Origin: JANJUB01 sp031386985
GTDB taxonomy: Bacteria > Armatimonadota > Fimbriimonadia > Fimbriimonadales > Fimbriimonadaceae
Length of the DNA: 64,000 nucleotides
Assembly: GCA_031386985.1 (NCBI GenBank)
Contig: JANNCV010000016.1
Span: forward strand, 124,001 to 188,000
Direction: 5' to 3'
The notes under the pieces are model-generated. The model made no database searches. It was given only the letters and a program-made list of their open reading frames with translations, and was not told the origin of the DNA. Position 1 is the first letter of the stretch. Each line of letters starts with the position of its first letter. This document shows positions 7,754 to 16,700 of the stretch, piece by piece. Made by a program: the position numbers and the translations under genes.

Positions 7754-10324
7754 TCACGGGCGGATTTCTACGGTTACTTGGTCGTGCTGAACTTCCCATG
7801 AGCGGGAACCGTTGGCGCTTTGGGCTCTCACCCAACAGCGAACCTTTATCGCGCCCGCCGAAATGAATCGGCTCGTGCTGGCGGTAACGGTCAGAGAATA
7901 GACGGTATCCGTCGTGCTCGTAACGCCCGTTACCAGGTCTTCCCACAAGCCCGTAGTGTTATTAAACGCTTGGAGCTTGAAGTCATTCGGCCCTGCCGTT
8001 GCGTTCACTTCACCATTGAAGATGAGTTGAGCGGGGTTTGGTACGGGGCAAGCGTGGGTAGTTTCAACTAGGGTGTTCGGATCCAATCGCGCTCCGACGA
8101 AGCTCGGCCTAACTCTGAGGTAGCCGTTATCACTGAATAGTAACTCCGGCAATCCTCCGCCAAGAACCGTTCCGGTGAGAGCCGAGAAGCTGCCCGGAGC
8201 GACGATACTTCGCACTTGGAAGTTAACCGCGTTCGAGATATTGGCTCCGTTCGCCACAGTGATCGGGAACAGCCCGAGGGTGTTCAGATCGGCGGCGGTG
8301 ATCGCGGCAGTGAGCTGGGTCGCGTTGACAAACGTGGTGGTTCGGATGCTACCGTTCCATCGGACGGTTGAAGTTCCGTTCACGAAGTTCGTGCCGTTCA
8401 CGGTCATATTAAACGCGCTTCCGCCGGTATAGGCAAAGGTTGGCGAGATAGTTGTGACGGTCGGAACCGTTGCGGCCGTTATGGTGAAGTTTGCGTTCGA
8501 CATGTCGTAGAAGATGTTGCTTACGCCTTCCACAATGATTCGGGCCGTGCCCGTGCTTATGTTTGGAATGGTAACGGTCTGCGATCCATCGTTTGGCGTG
8601 CTCGCCAGGAGAACCGTGGCTCCGCCCGTTCCGTAGCTGTTACCACCATCGGTGGAGAGGAGAATCCGTACGTTTGCCGTTCCGCCGCTTCCGCCGACCG
8701 CCCAGGTAACGGTTTGAGTTGAACCGCCCGCCCAGTTTACAGCGGTGTTTGGCGCGGTAACAGAGAATGCACCCGCGACCACGGTGAGGACCATTTGATC
8801 CCAACCGTAACCACCGCCGCCGGCTCGATTATCGCGAGCCGTGACTCTCCAGTTCGCCGTTCGAACCGCGAAAAGAGGATCGTAGGCGTCGTTGGTGTTA
8901 TTGATAACATTCACGAGGGGCGGAATGAATCGCGTTGGCGAAGTGGTCGCAGTGCGCGATCGGTGCGAAGCTCCGGTTGAAAGGTTGCTTCCCGTTTGCC
9001 AGATTTCCCAGCAAAACTTTAGCGGATCGCCGTTGCCATCAGTTGCACTGGCGGTGAGTTTGACTGGTGTTCCGGCAGGAACCGTGTAATCAGGGCCGGC
9101 GTTTGCGACCGGGAGAAGGTTGCCGTTAGCAGTGGTAGTTCCGGTTCCGACAAGGCCATCGCTAAAAGGAGTGATCTCAAGGAGATTAACGAGATGGAAA
9201 TAAGCGTCAGAGTTTGGCTGCACGTTGTTCGCACAGATACCGGCATAAGCCATGATCGTGCTGCCGCTGAACATCTCGTAGGGGAGAGGTCCGCCGTTGC
9301 CACTGCAGTTTGCGAAAGTGTGGTTGCCATTGAACTGGTGTCCCATTTCGTGGGCAACATAGTCAATGTCGAACGCATCTCCAACAGGGGCAGGGCCGCC
9401 CGTAACGCCCCAGGCTTTGTTGGCTCCGCCGACAACGCCTAAGCCAGCGATACCGCCGCCTCCAGTTGAGAAAACGTGGCCGATATCGTAGTTAGCCGCG
9501 CCGGGGTTGGCGTTGCAGGTGACCTGGTTTTCATTCAACATCGTGTTACCGTTGTTGTTCGTGTAGGGGTCCGTTGCCGGATTGGTGTAGGCGACATTGT
9601 TTACGATGGTGAGGTGTATGGCTAACTCTGCCTCGTAAACTTGGTTAATTCGATTGATGCTCACGACGATCGCCGCTTGACCTTGGGCGGCCGTTCCACC
9701 AAAGAAGGCGGTGTACTCACCCGTCGCTTTCATGGCAAGGCGGTAAGTCTTCATAAATGTGCCGTTTGAAGCCGCATATGCGCCACCTCGGCCGGCTTTT
9801 TGCGACTCGCCGATGATGTGGCAAGCAAAGTTCTTAGGCTGATAGTTATCCGTTCGGTAATAGGTTACGACCTTGTCTTGTTGACCGGGGGTCGGAGGAT
9901 CAATAACCACATCGCCCTTGGCCCCCTGGATATAGCCGTGGAATCCCATTAGGCCAACATCAATCCGGCCCGTGGCATAGATATCATCAATGCCGACCAC
10001 TTTGTAGGTCTTGATGTCAATCTTTGTTGCCAACTCGGGGGTTAAGATCGGCGAAGATGCAACCTTAAATCGCTGAGTTGTGCCATCGGGCATGGGCAAC
10101 TTCATGATTTTGTAGGTTGAAAAGTTCTTCAAATCTTGGAGTGGGGCCGTGCTGAGATAGGTCTTCAAAGATTTTGCGTTTACATCATAAGCCTGATAAC
10201 GCAAAGTGTAGGGCAGAGCCGGGTGCTGCGATTCATTAATCGGAACCTGGCTAGGAGAGAAGAAATCCTGGGCGGAGCCTAAGGCGGCGACCGCGAGGAC
10301 AGCAAAAGAAATCAATCCACGCAT
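7754..10324 (-). CDS. Secreted reprolysin-type zinc metallopeptidase with Ig-like modules
   Basis: Protein of 856 residues. Signal peptide at residues 1-18 (MRGLISFAVLAVAALGSAQ). Zincin motif HEMGHQFNGNH near residue 330 supplies three zinc histidines, and a following methionine (SGSTIMAYAG) fits the Met-turn of the reprolysin/metzincin clan. Beyond about residue 400 come Ig/FN3-like and IPT-like repeats (PVANAGPDYTVPAGTPV, PTVTTISPTFAYTGG) and a C-terminal region with no sorting signal I can name. It is probably an extracellular protease. It is monocistronic, ends at the hairpin at 7707-7738, and is divergent from the gene at 10422. Confidence 0.88.
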   Translation of the reverse strand: MRGLISFAVLAVAALGSAQDFFSPSQVPINESQHPALPYTLRYQAYDVNAKSLKTYLSTAPLQDLKNFSTYKIMKLPMPDGTTQRFKVASSPILTPELATKIDIKTYKVVGIDDIYATGRIDVGLMGFHGYIQGAKGDVVIDPPTPGQQDKVVTYYRTDNYQPKNFACHIIGESQKAGRGGAYAASNGTFMKTYRLAMKATGEYTAFFGGTAAQGQAAIVVSINRINQVYEAELAIHLTIVNNVAYTNPATDPYTNNNGNTMLNENQVTCNANPGAANYDIGHVFSTGGGGIAGLGVVGGANKAWGVTGGPAPVGDAFDIDYVAHEMGHQFNGNHTFANCSGNGGPLPYEMFSGSTIMAYAGICANNVQPNSDAYFHLVNLLEITPFSDGLVGTGTTTANGNLLPVANAGPDYTVPAGTPVKLTASATDGNGDPLKFCWEIWQTGSNLSTGASHRSRTATTSPTRFIPPLVNVINNTNDAYDPLFAVRTANWRVTARDNRAGGGGYGWDQMVLTVVAGAFSVTAPNTAVNWAGGSTQTVTWAVGGSGGTANVRILLSTDGGNSYGTGGATVLLASTPNDGSQTVTIPNISTGTARIIVEGVSNIFYDMSNANFTITAATVPTVTTISPTFAYTGGSAFNMTVNGTNFVNGTSTVRWNGSIRTTTFVNATQLTAAITAADLNTLGLFPITVANGANISNAVNFQVRSIVAPGSFSALTGTVLGGGLPELLFSDNGYLRVRPSFVGARLDPNTLVETTHACPVPNPAQLIFNGEVNATAGPNDFKLQAFNNTTGLWEDLVTGVTSTTDTVYSLTVTASTSRFISAGAIKVRCWVRAQSANGSRSWEVQHDQVTVEIRP

Positions 10325-10421
10325 GAGACACTAATTGTATAGCATCGTCCAAGTTTTCGCCCTCGCAAAATTGCTTGTATTAGAAAAACCCGGTGCCCGG
10401 CTGACGCGCTAAACTTGAGAG

Positions 10422-11411
10422 GTGAAGATTGGAATTTTTACCGCCCTTTTTGGTGACAAATCGCTCCCCGAAGCACTCGACATTATTCAAGCCGAAGGAA
10501 TCCGCGCCGTAGAAATCGGCGCCGGTGCCTATCCCGGCTGCCCTCACCTCGGCGGAAGCTATGAAGCGGTTGAGGATTTGATTAACGACAAATCTAAACG
10601 TGATGCCCTAATGCGGGAGATTGAAGGACGAGGTTTGATGCTCTCGGCAATTTCGTGCCACGGCAATGCTCTGCACCCCAATAAAGAGATCGCCGCCGAT
10701 CATCATCGGGCATTTGTGAACTCGGTAAAGCTCGCATCGGCGCTGGGGGTTTCTTGTGTTAACGGGTTTAGCGGGTGCCCCGGAGACGGCCCAAACGCAT
10801 TGAATCCAAACTGGGTGACCTGCGCCTGGCCAGATGAGTTTCGCGAGATTTTGGAGTATCAGTGGAACGCGGTTGCAATCCCTTATTGGCGTGAGCAGAA
10901 TGCTTTCCTAGAAATGCACAACGTCAATTTCGGCATCGAAATGCATCCCGGTTTCATCTGTTATTCCAATGACTCACTTCTAAGGCTAAGAGCGGAATGC
11001 GGTGACCGAATTGGCGCGAACTTCGATCCGTCGCACCTGTGGTGGCAGGGAATAGACCCGATCGCCGCCGTTCGCGAGCTTGGACTGGCGGGCGCGCTCT
11101 TTCACGTTCACGCCAAAGACGCCCGAATTGATCCCCACAATGTCGCTCGAAATGGAGTTTTGGACACCAAGTCTTACGGCGATATCCTGAATCGCTCATG
11201 GGTGTTTCGGTCGGTGGGATATGGGCACGGTGTAGAGTGGTGGAAGGAATTTGTCTCGGTTTTGCGAATGGTGGGTTACGATTACGTGCTTTCGATTGAG
11301 CACGAGGACGGGCTGATGACTTCGATGGAAGGGCTGCAAAAGGCGGTTTCGGTGCTGCGGGAAGTGGTTATCAGCGATCCTGCGGGGGCGATGTTTTGGG
11401 CTAAGGATTAG
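10422..11411 (+). CDS. Sugar phosphate isomerase/epimerase family protein (TIM barrel)
   Basis: Protein of 329 residues with a GTG start. The pattern of an AP-endonuclease-2/xylose-isomerase-like barrel is clear: start MKIGIFTALFG, metal-site segments EIGAGAYPGCPHLGG, GIEMHPGF (Glu), NFDPSHLWWQGID (Asp, His), FHVHAKDA (His) and LSIEHED (Glu). Such proteins are metal-dependent isomerases or epimerases acting on inositol or hexose derivatives; the substrate cannot be read from sequence. TAAACT lies 6 nt before the GTG, suggesting a leaderless transcript. Confidence 0.88.
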   Translation: MKIGIFTALFGDKSLPEALDIIQAEGIRAVEIGAGAYPGCPHLGGSYEAVEDLINDKSKRDALMREIEGRGLMLSAISCHGNALHPNKEIAADHHRAFVNSVKLASALGVSCVNGFSGCPGDGPNALNPNWVTCAWPDEFREILEYQWNAVAIPYWREQNAFLEMHNVNFGIEMHPGFICYSNDSLLRLRAECGDRIGANFDPSHLWWQGIDPIAAVRELGLAGALFHVHAKDARIDPHNVARNGVLDTKSYGDILNRSWVFRSVGYGHGVEWWKEFVSVLRMVGYDYVLSIEHEDGLMTSMEGLQKAVSVLREVVISDPAGAMFWAKD

Positions 11412-11823
11412 GGAAATCGCCGACAAGCCGTCTGGGGTGGTGTTTGAGACCGTCTCGTTATGGTTTCAAGCATGCCCAGGCACAATACATCCTGGGCTCC
11501 ACGTAAGGGTTCAGACTCCGTGGGCGTAAGGGTTCAGACTCCGTGGAGCCGTGGGCGTAAGGGTTCAGACTCCGTGGAGCCGGTAATGTATCGTGTACCG
11601 GCGTCGGGAGTGCGACGGCGGTGAGACTGTAAGATTTCTCCCCCTTCGCAGGGGGAGCTTCGCCGCTCCGGCGTGCGATGGTGGGGGTTCAATAGATTTG
11701 TAGGTCACGCAAGACCAAGTAAGGGAGAATGCGCACGCCCATGGGGCGCAGACCTCCCCTGTTTCGAAAACGAGGGAGGAATTCGCCTTTCCCCGTGCCG
11801 CGATAGGGTAAAGTTCGAACACT
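11412..11823. other. Gene-free interval with tandem repeats and hairpins
   Basis: No credible coding region in about 410 bp. It contains a 22-bp repeat in three copies (11502-11577), a GC-rich hairpin CTCCCCCT-tcgc-AGGGGGAG near 11638, and the start region of the next gene. Open frames here on either strand have low-complexity, repeat-derived translations. Confidence 0.6.
11502..11577. repeat. 22-bp tandem repeat, three copies
   Basis: Exact copies at 11502-11523, 11525-11546 and 11556-11577 of a unit beginning CGTAAGGGTTCAG and ending ACTCCGTGG. Spacers are 1 and 9 bp, the longer one an insertion of AGCCGTGGG. No function is evident. Confidence 0.9.
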
Positions 11824-13056
11824 ATGGTGTTAACATGCCTAACTCTCGGCCTCTTATTGCAAAAGAGCGAAGAGCCGCTTCCTTTTCGGCTTGATCGGGA
11901 CATCGTCACCATCGGAGGGAAACCCTATGGGCTCATGCCGGCTGAGTATGTCTTGAGCAACGGACTTGAGAGAGTCACATGGAATGCTGGAAATCTGATC
12001 TCAATCAACCAAAGGACGATGGTGAATGGCAAGAACCTGCGGCAGATCAAGATATACGATGCCCCAAAGAAGGCTCTAACCGTGCTGGCATTACCCCGAA
12101 ACGAGAACGATTTCTTCTTCGAACTCCTTGATGATCGAACGGCGCTGGTGCAGTTTTATGCGGATAAGTTGGAGGATTGCGCTCTCTACTTAGTTTCGAA
12201 CCAACGATCCCGGCTCCTTCGCACGGGAATCGGCAACCCCATGGTTACAGACGGACGGATCGGAGTTGGCTTGCTCCGGCGTGCGCAGCCGGCGGAGTCA
12301 ATAAAGTTTTGGATGGTAAAGAATGGAGCCTATGAAGAGTTCGATTCAGGAGTTCACGGAAGCCGGGCCTCATTGTATCGAACGAAGGAAGGAATTGTTA
12401 TGAGCTTTGTTCGGGATGGAACTCAGCCCACGAATGGCCGTCTTCCCACAGAAGCCCACCTGCTTAATGTGCAGCGCTCGACATTTGAGAAGTTCGAGTT
12501 TAAGGAGCCGGGAGGAATTCGCTGGTATACCCCGCAGATGCCGGGTTGGATGGCGGCAAAGGTTTTGCGGGCTGAGATTGGAAATCTCATTCTCGAAGGC
12601 GACGCGAAATCAGAGTTCCCCTCGGCGATTATCGCAACTGATACCAGAGAAGGCCAGTTTTCTTATGAAGGCAACTTCGTGTACTACCGTTTCGGCGAAC
12701 ACCTGTTCGTACGTGAAATCCGACCCGTGACTGATGAAGAACTAGAGCGCATCCTGGAGCAGGCAGAAATGAAGAAGTTGCTCACTCAAGCGAAGCAACT
12801 TGGCACGTCGCTAATGATCTATATCTCCCAAAACAACGACGTCTTTCCGGGTCGAAATGAAAAAGTGACCGATCTGCTCATGCCGATCACAAAAAATTCG
12901 GAGCTTTTCACCGGATTCGTTTACACGTTCGAGGGCGGAAGCGCGACCGCAATCGCCGAGCCTACCCAGCAAGTGCTGGGCTACATTCAGGGCAAATATG
13001 GGCGAGCCGTAATCTATTCAGACAGCCATGCCAAATGGGAATCGAGGAAGCCTTAG
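11824..13056 (+). CDS. Hypothetical protein with prepilin-associated C-terminal tail
   Basis: Protein of 410 residues. The N-terminus (MVLTCLTLGLLL) is weakly hydrophobic. Residues 30-310 are beta-rich with no motif I recognise. The last 80 residues (KQLGTSLMIYISQNNDVFPG, then YSDSHAKW at the end) match the C-terminal pattern of pilin-like/DUF1559-type proteins that are very numerous in Armatimonadota and Planctomycetes; here it lacks the usual N-terminal methylation segment. TAAAGT lies 9 nt before the ATG. The 3' end overlaps the convergent gene by 4 bp. Confidence 0.7.
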   Translation: MVLTCLTLGLLLQKSEEPLPFRLDRDIVTIGGKPYGLMPAEYVLSNGLERVTWNAGNLISINQRTMVNGKNLRQIKIYDAPKKALTVLALPRNENDFFFELLDDRTALVQFYADKLEDCALYLVSNQRSRLLRTGIGNPMVTDGRIGVGLLRRAQPAESIKFWMVKNGAYEEFDSGVHGSRASLYRTKEGIVMSFVRDGTQPTNGRLPTEAHLLNVQRSTFEKFEFKEPGGIRWYTPQMPGWMAAKVLRAEIGNLILEGDAKSEFPSAIIATDTREGQFSYEGNFVYYRFGEHLFVREIRPVTDEELERILEQAEMKKLLTQAKQLGTSLMIYISQNNDVFPGRNEKVTDLLMPITKNSELFTGFVYTFEGGSATAIAEPTQQVLGYIQGKYGRAVIYSDSHAKWESRKP

Positions 13057-13523
13057 TTCTCTTGCTCTTCGGCGCGATCCCATTTGAAAGCCTTTTCCGC
13101 GTTCAAATCGCTCACCGCTTTCCACACCCGCATGGCGCGCTCTATCTCGGCGTACTTGGGGTCAGTCTTAGGTAGCGGACCATCCAGGCGGATGTCCTTT
13201 TGCTTATCGCCAAGGGTTAGAAAGATGGTTCTGGTTGGAATGCCTTCGGTGACTTTGCCGTATTGCGCAGCCAACTCGAAGGCTTTCTCGTTTTCTACAA
13301 CTCTTTTCACGGCCTCAATCTGAGCTTCGGTGACCTTGAAGTCCGTTCGAGATTGGCCGATGTGAGAAGTTTGCCCCGTTCCATCGTGATCAATGCGAAG
13401 CATCCAGATGGGTTGGGAGAGAACAGAAACGCGGGCATTAAAGACAGTCGGCTCGGAAGCGCATCCAGCCATAAGCCCACCAATGAGCCCAACACAGACC
13501 AGGTTTCGAAGAGAGCGGTGCAT
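13053..13523 (-). CDS. Putative lipoprotein
   Basis: Protein of 156 residues from the ATG at 13523, chosen because it gives a clean lipoprotein signal peptide (MHRSLRNLVC..., lipobox LMAGC). An upstream in-frame ATG at 13559 would add 12 residues and spoil it. The mature part is soluble and charged, with no family recognised. It converges with the preceding gene (4-bp overlap). Confidence 0.65.
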   Translation of the reverse strand: MHRSLRNLVCVGLIGGLMAGCASEPTVFNARVSVLSQPIWMLRIDHDGTGQTSHIGQSRTDFKVTEAQIEAVKRVVENEKAFELAAQYGKVTEGIPTRTIFLTLGDKQKDIRLDGPLPKTDPKYAEIERAMRVWKAVSDLNAEKAFKWDRAEEQEN

Positions 13524-13609
13524 GAGAATGACTCTACCCGGAACGGCACGATTTTGCATTCACACCTGCGCCAGCTCGCCTCCAACTCGAATCTGCCGTA
13601 CAATAAGGC

Positions 13610-14185
13610 ATGAAGAAACGCTGGCGCATAATCGCGATCGTTTTGCTTTCGCTCATCGCTTTCACCTGGTGGAAACTCTCCACCCCGCCGGCGTTTGCGG
13701 ATTTTGTTTATAAGGCGGGTGGGGAGGTGGAGTTTCTTGGCAAGAGTCGGATCGGAGAGTACGTTCAAGTGTCCTCCAGCGGAACGCGCACAAACGTTTT
13801 GCGCATTCCGAATCCAGCACCTAAGTGGAAATACCAAACGACGGCTTCGCTACAAAGCGTGATCATTGCTCTAGGGGATCAGATTGGAGATGAAAATGTT
13901 TCCCTCAAGTTGTTTGGCGCGTTAGCGCGCAAGGAGCGGGTGACGTTCGTGATTCATGCAAAAAGCGACGGCGGCGTGAATACAGCGCTAATCGAGATCC
14001 AGCAGCCCTTTACTCCGAGCGAGCTAGACAAGTTGCTAAACAAGGTGTGGCCAGGGTGGATTGAGCTTCGAGCGGGGCGCATCCAATCTGCGTCGCCTAG
14101 TTCGCCAGTCGGCATGATCCGGTTAGAAATGAAGGATCTGGAAGCAATCAAAAAGCTCCGTCCGAAAATGAAAATCAGAGACTAA
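13610..14185 (+). CDS. Membrane-anchored hypothetical protein
   Basis: Protein of 191 residues. One N-terminal membrane segment (residues about 6-22, basic MKKRWR before it) anchors an extracytoplasmic domain rich in beta strands, ending MKIRD. TACAAT lies 5 nt before the ATG with no Shine-Dalgarno sequence, so the mRNA may be leaderless. The stop overlaps the convergent gene by 4 bp. Family not recognised. Confidence 0.6.
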   Translation: MKKRWRIIAIVLLSLIAFTWWKLSTPPAFADFVYKAGGEVEFLGKSRIGEYVQVSSSGTRTNVLRIPNPAPKWKYQTTASLQSVIIALGDQIGDENVSLKLFGALARKERVTFVIHAKSDGGVNTALIEIQQPFTPSELDKLLNKVWPGWIELRAGRIQSASPSSPVGMIRLEMKDLEAIKKLRPKMKIRD

Positions 14186-14787
14186 ACATTCGAAATCCGC
14201 GTCACCACTTCGCTCCATTCCCCCAAACGTCTTCCCCTCATCGCGCGAACTCTTAGCCAGATTTGGACTCCGGGGGCGGCGGGGATGAAGGTTTGGTTTT
14301 GGGGGGCGACGGTTGCGCCCATCAGGGATTCGAGGGCTTCGTCGGAGAACCATTGCACCTCATAAGTCGCGCGCGGAACCTTCTTCCATCCCGCCGAAAT
14401 CGAGCCTTTCACGGGGCCATCCGTCAGCAAAAGCTTCGAAATCGCCGGAGTCGGCCCCGAGGAATTGCGAACCTGATCCTTCAGCCTCAACCCATACGTT
14501 ATCTTCTGCGATCCCGTCTCGCCATAAAGCGCATTCGTCGCCTGATCTACCCGCCGCATGAGCTGCGTCCCGTCTTCAATCGCTTTGTGCCGGCTCAATC
14601 TCAGGCCTTGAAGCACATTTTCCGCCGCAATGATCTGCGTTGTCAATGAAGTGATCTCCGCGCTCGCGGCTTCGACTTCAACCTGCGTGGGAGCGGTTGC
14701 GGGCCAAGATGGCTCCAAAGAAATCCCTCGCCCCGCCGAGAGGAGCTGCTGCGAAAGATCATTCCAGTTGCGAGAAATACGTCTCAT
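14182..14787 (-). CDS. Fibronectin-III-like hypothetical protein
   Basis: Protein of 201 residues without a signal peptide. Residues 30-90 are helical, with heptad-like spacing around VEVEAASAEITSLTTQIIAA. Residues about 115-200 resemble one fibronectin type III module (GWKKVPRATYEVQW, WLRVRAMRGRRLGEWS). It is probably a structural or carbohydrate-surface accessory protein. A degenerate 41-bp repeat array lies just upstream. Confidence 0.55.
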   Translation of the reverse strand: MRRISRNWNDLSQQLLSAGRGISLEPSWPATAPTQVEVEAASAEITSLTTQIIAAENVLQGLRLSRHKAIEDGTQLMRRVDQATNALYGETGSQKITYGLRLKDQVRNSSGPTPAISKLLLTDGPVKGSISAGWKKVPRATYEVQWFSDEALESLMGATVAPQNQTFIPAAPGVQIWLRVRAMRGRRLGEWSEVVTRISNV

Positions 14788-14829
14788 TTATCTATTATAA
14801 CGCCAAATTGCGTGGCTTTTATGAATATT

Positions 14830-14980
14830 AAGCTGGTTTTTATCACAACCAGCGTGGTTTATAATCAAATCCGACTGGTTCTAGTGCAAACCAGTTTGCA
14901 AATAGCAAAACCATGCTGGTTGTTGTCCAAGCCAGTCTGTAAATGGTAAAACCAGACTGGTGTTGTTCAATACCACGCAG
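14830..14980. repeat. Degenerate 41-bp tandem repeats with ACCAG/CTGGT palindromes
   Basis: Three contiguous units at 14848-14889, 14890-14930 and 14931-14970. Partial units lie before (from 14830) and after. Each unit has ACCAG or a one-base variant near its start and CTGGT followed by TG-rich sequence and CAA at its end. The sequence between is AT-rich. The array occupies most of the gap upstream of the gene at 14182. Confidence 0.8.
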
Positions 14981-15020
14981 TTAGGAGGTCATGGAGGCAT
15001 CACAATCCGGATTCCGCCTC

Positions 15021-15065
15021 GCTCAACCCTAGGCTTCGCTGCGAGACCCCCTTGGGTCATTTCTC
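15021..15065. repeat. Partial copy of the transposase-flanking repeat
   Basis: Contains CCCTAGGCTTCGCTG followed by an arm of a T-rich hairpin, in the same orientation as the right-hand flanking block at 15653-15742. Confidence 0.6.
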
Positions 15066-15097
15066 AACAGACTTCTTGGGGTCATTTTCTTCCCCAA

Positions 15098-15183
15098 TCC
15101 CAAAGGGATTTCGCAGCGAAGCCCAGGGTGCGAAGCAACCCTGGGTAAGCCGCCCATTCCCCAACCCTGAAAGGGGTTGCGTA
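15098..15183 (+). repeat. REP-like hairpin block, left of the transposase
   Basis: Contains three hairpins: ATCCC-aaa-GGGAT, the CCAGGGT...ACCCTGG arm pair, and CAACCC-tgaaa-GGGGTTG. The whole block is repeated in inverted orientation on the other side of the transposase gene. Confidence 0.8.
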
Positions 15184-15184
15184 G

Positions 15185-15631
15185 TCAATCCCAAACATAT
15201 CGCTCATCCCACGCGATCGAATGTTCGCTGAGTAATGCTCGAAACTCATCCTGAAAACTGATCTTTTGGTGATGGGCTTCCTGCTCGCGAACATAGGTTG
15301 CAATTTGGGCGAGGCGCGTCGGATCAACCGAGAACGCCGCGTAACCTCCCTGCCAAGAAAACGTAGGAATCTTGAGCTTGATGTGGGAGGACGACGCTCG
15401 CTTGACCTCGCGCATCCAATCGGACAGGGTCAGAGTTCGTTCCAAGCGAAACAGGATGTGAACATGATCCGCCACGCCGCCGACCTCGATCACCGCGCAA
15501 TCGAGCTTGCGCGAGACGCCCGCGAGGTAGGCATGGGCGTTTTGCCTTAGCTCGGTGTCGGCTAGGAAATGCTCGCGATTCTCGGTTGAAAATGTCGCGT
15601 GGATGTAGATAGCGGCGAGGGATTGGGGCAT
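15185..15631 (-). CDS. REP-associated / IS200-like Y1 transposase (RAYT)
   Basis: Protein of 148 residues, the usual size of IS200-type Y1 transposases. HUH motif in ADHVHILFRL (residues about 54-63). The candidate catalytic tyrosine is in ATYVREQEAHH near residue 118. The N-terminus SLAAIYIHATFSTENRE is typical of the REP-associated subgroup. It cuts and rejoins single-stranded DNA at hairpins. It is flanked by inverted copies of an 85-90 bp hairpin block, as expected for a RAYT in its REP/BIME environment. Confidence 0.85.
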   Translation of the reverse strand: MPQSLAAIYIHATFSTENREHFLADTELRQNAHAYLAGVSRKLDCAVIEVGGVADHVHILFRLERTLTLSDWMREVKRASSSHIKLKIPTFSWQGGYAAFSVDPTRLAQIATYVREQEAHHQKISFQDEFRALLSEHSIAWDERYVWD

Positions 15632-15652
15632 TTGCGAGAGCGTATCTTATTC

Positions 15653-15742
15653 TGCGCAACCCTTTCAGGGTTGTTGGGTGGCGACTCTCACCCAGGGTCG
15701 CTTCGCACCCTAGGCTTCGCTGTGAAATCCCGTTGGGATTCG
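15653..15742 (-). repeat. REP-like hairpin block, right of the transposase (inverted copy)
   Basis: The reverse complement matches 15098-15183 along almost its whole length. It carries the same ATCCC/GGGAT hairpin, the AGCGAAGCC...AGGGTGCGAAGC core and CAACCCTGAAAGGGTTG, with scattered substitutions, several of which preserve pairing. Confidence 0.8.
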
Positions 15743-15812
15743 GGAAGGCAACGATGCGTATCCCACGATTTATATACAAAATCACTGCACTCCTCACAAT
15801 CGAAACGCCATA

Positions 15813-16271
15813 ATGCGAGATATGAAGACGACGAGTTGGTGGTGGCGGGTGGGGGTTTTGGCTTGCCTGGTCGCGATCTTTTATGGCATTTGGAAGATAG
15901 GTCAGATCAACTTTTCCCACCTCGCCGCCGGGCACTCGCCAATCCGAACGACCTCGAATATGGTGAAGGGCGCGGAGTATACGCTTACGGTTTACAGTTG
16001 GAAATTTGATTTCGAGAGCGTGGCTGGGCGGATCGAGCGGCAGTTGCAGGCGGATGGCGTTAAGCCCGTCAAACGCGGCGAGGGCGAACGGGTTTGGCAA
16101 GCGGATGGCACGATCATTTATGTCGCTCGGGGCAGGCAGTTCTCAGAAGGAGAAATTCCCAAGCCTTCGAAAGAAGACCGCAATTGGATCATCCTAAGCA
16201 TCGCCTCCGAGCATCCTCCCACGGTTTTCTATCGCCTTCGGGAGCAACTGATCAAAAGCGGAATCCACTAG
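15813..16271 (+). CDS. Membrane-anchored hypothetical protein
   Basis: Protein of 152 residues, or 149 if the second Met (MKTTSWWW) is used. One membrane segment at residues about 10-30 and an extracytoplasmic alpha/beta domain. Layout and size recall the protein at 13610 (anchor plus about 120 residues), but I see no sequence similarity. Family unknown. Confidence 0.55.
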   Translation: MRDMKTTSWWWRVGVLACLVAIFYGIWKIGQINFSHLAAGHSPIRTTSNMVKGAEYTLTVYSWKFDFESVAGRIERQLQADGVKPVKRGEGERVWQADGTIIYVARGRQFSEGEIPKPSKEDRNWIILSIASEHPPTVFYRLREQLIKSGIH

Positions 16272-16375
16272 CGAGCGGACTTGAAGCGCCGTACCTCTTG
16301 ATCGGCTAACCAAGTGTCTTACCCGCGCGCAACAAGTCAAGCCTGCGCGCTTAGACGACGTCAATGGCATGAGAA

Positions 16376-16621
16376 TTATGCCTTGTTTTTGAAGGCGGCA
16401 AACTTGTCTCGAAACTCTTGCTCAAATTGGATCGCTTCGGCTTTGTCCCTGTCAATGAACTCTATCAGCGACTCAAGTTCTGCCTTTGCCGCAGCCAGAT
16501 GCTCTGCTTCAATCGTCGCCCCGAAAGTGCCCTCTATCTGGTGCGCCAATCGGTCTTTTTGTATGATTTTCATCACCAGGCGTTCGCGTTGATCGAAGAA
16601 TTTCTGAAAGTCCGCCCTCAA
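16376..16621 (-). CDS. Small helical hypothetical protein, start uncertain
   Basis: At least 81 residues of charged helical sequence (LAAAKAELESLIEFIDRDKA), probably a short coiled coil. The TTG at 16621 is the only conventional start. However, the frame stays open and protein-like upstream (LNDQIKLFFAQVEYEHF) to about 16693, directly after the HxlR gene stop, so a CTG or other start there is plausible. It is probably cotranscribed with the regulator. Confidence 0.5.
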   Translation of the reverse strand: MRADFQKFFDQRERLVMKIIQKDRLAHQIEGTFGATIEAEHLAAAKAELESLIEFIDRDKAEAIQFEQEFRDKFAAFKNKA

Positions 16622-16700
16622 CTCATCCGTGAGCGCGAAACCGAAATGCTCGTACTCGACTTGGGCGAAAAACAGTTTGATCTGGTCGTTCAGTATGCGC

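Noticed and set aside
11502..11577. CRISPR array
   Set aside because: Three 22-bp repeats with 1-9 bp spacers and no cas genes; a simple tandem repeat.
11565..11912. 115-residue minus-strand frame
   Set aside because: Covers the 22-bp repeat, a GC hairpin and the start of the real plus-strand gene; it is a shadow frame.
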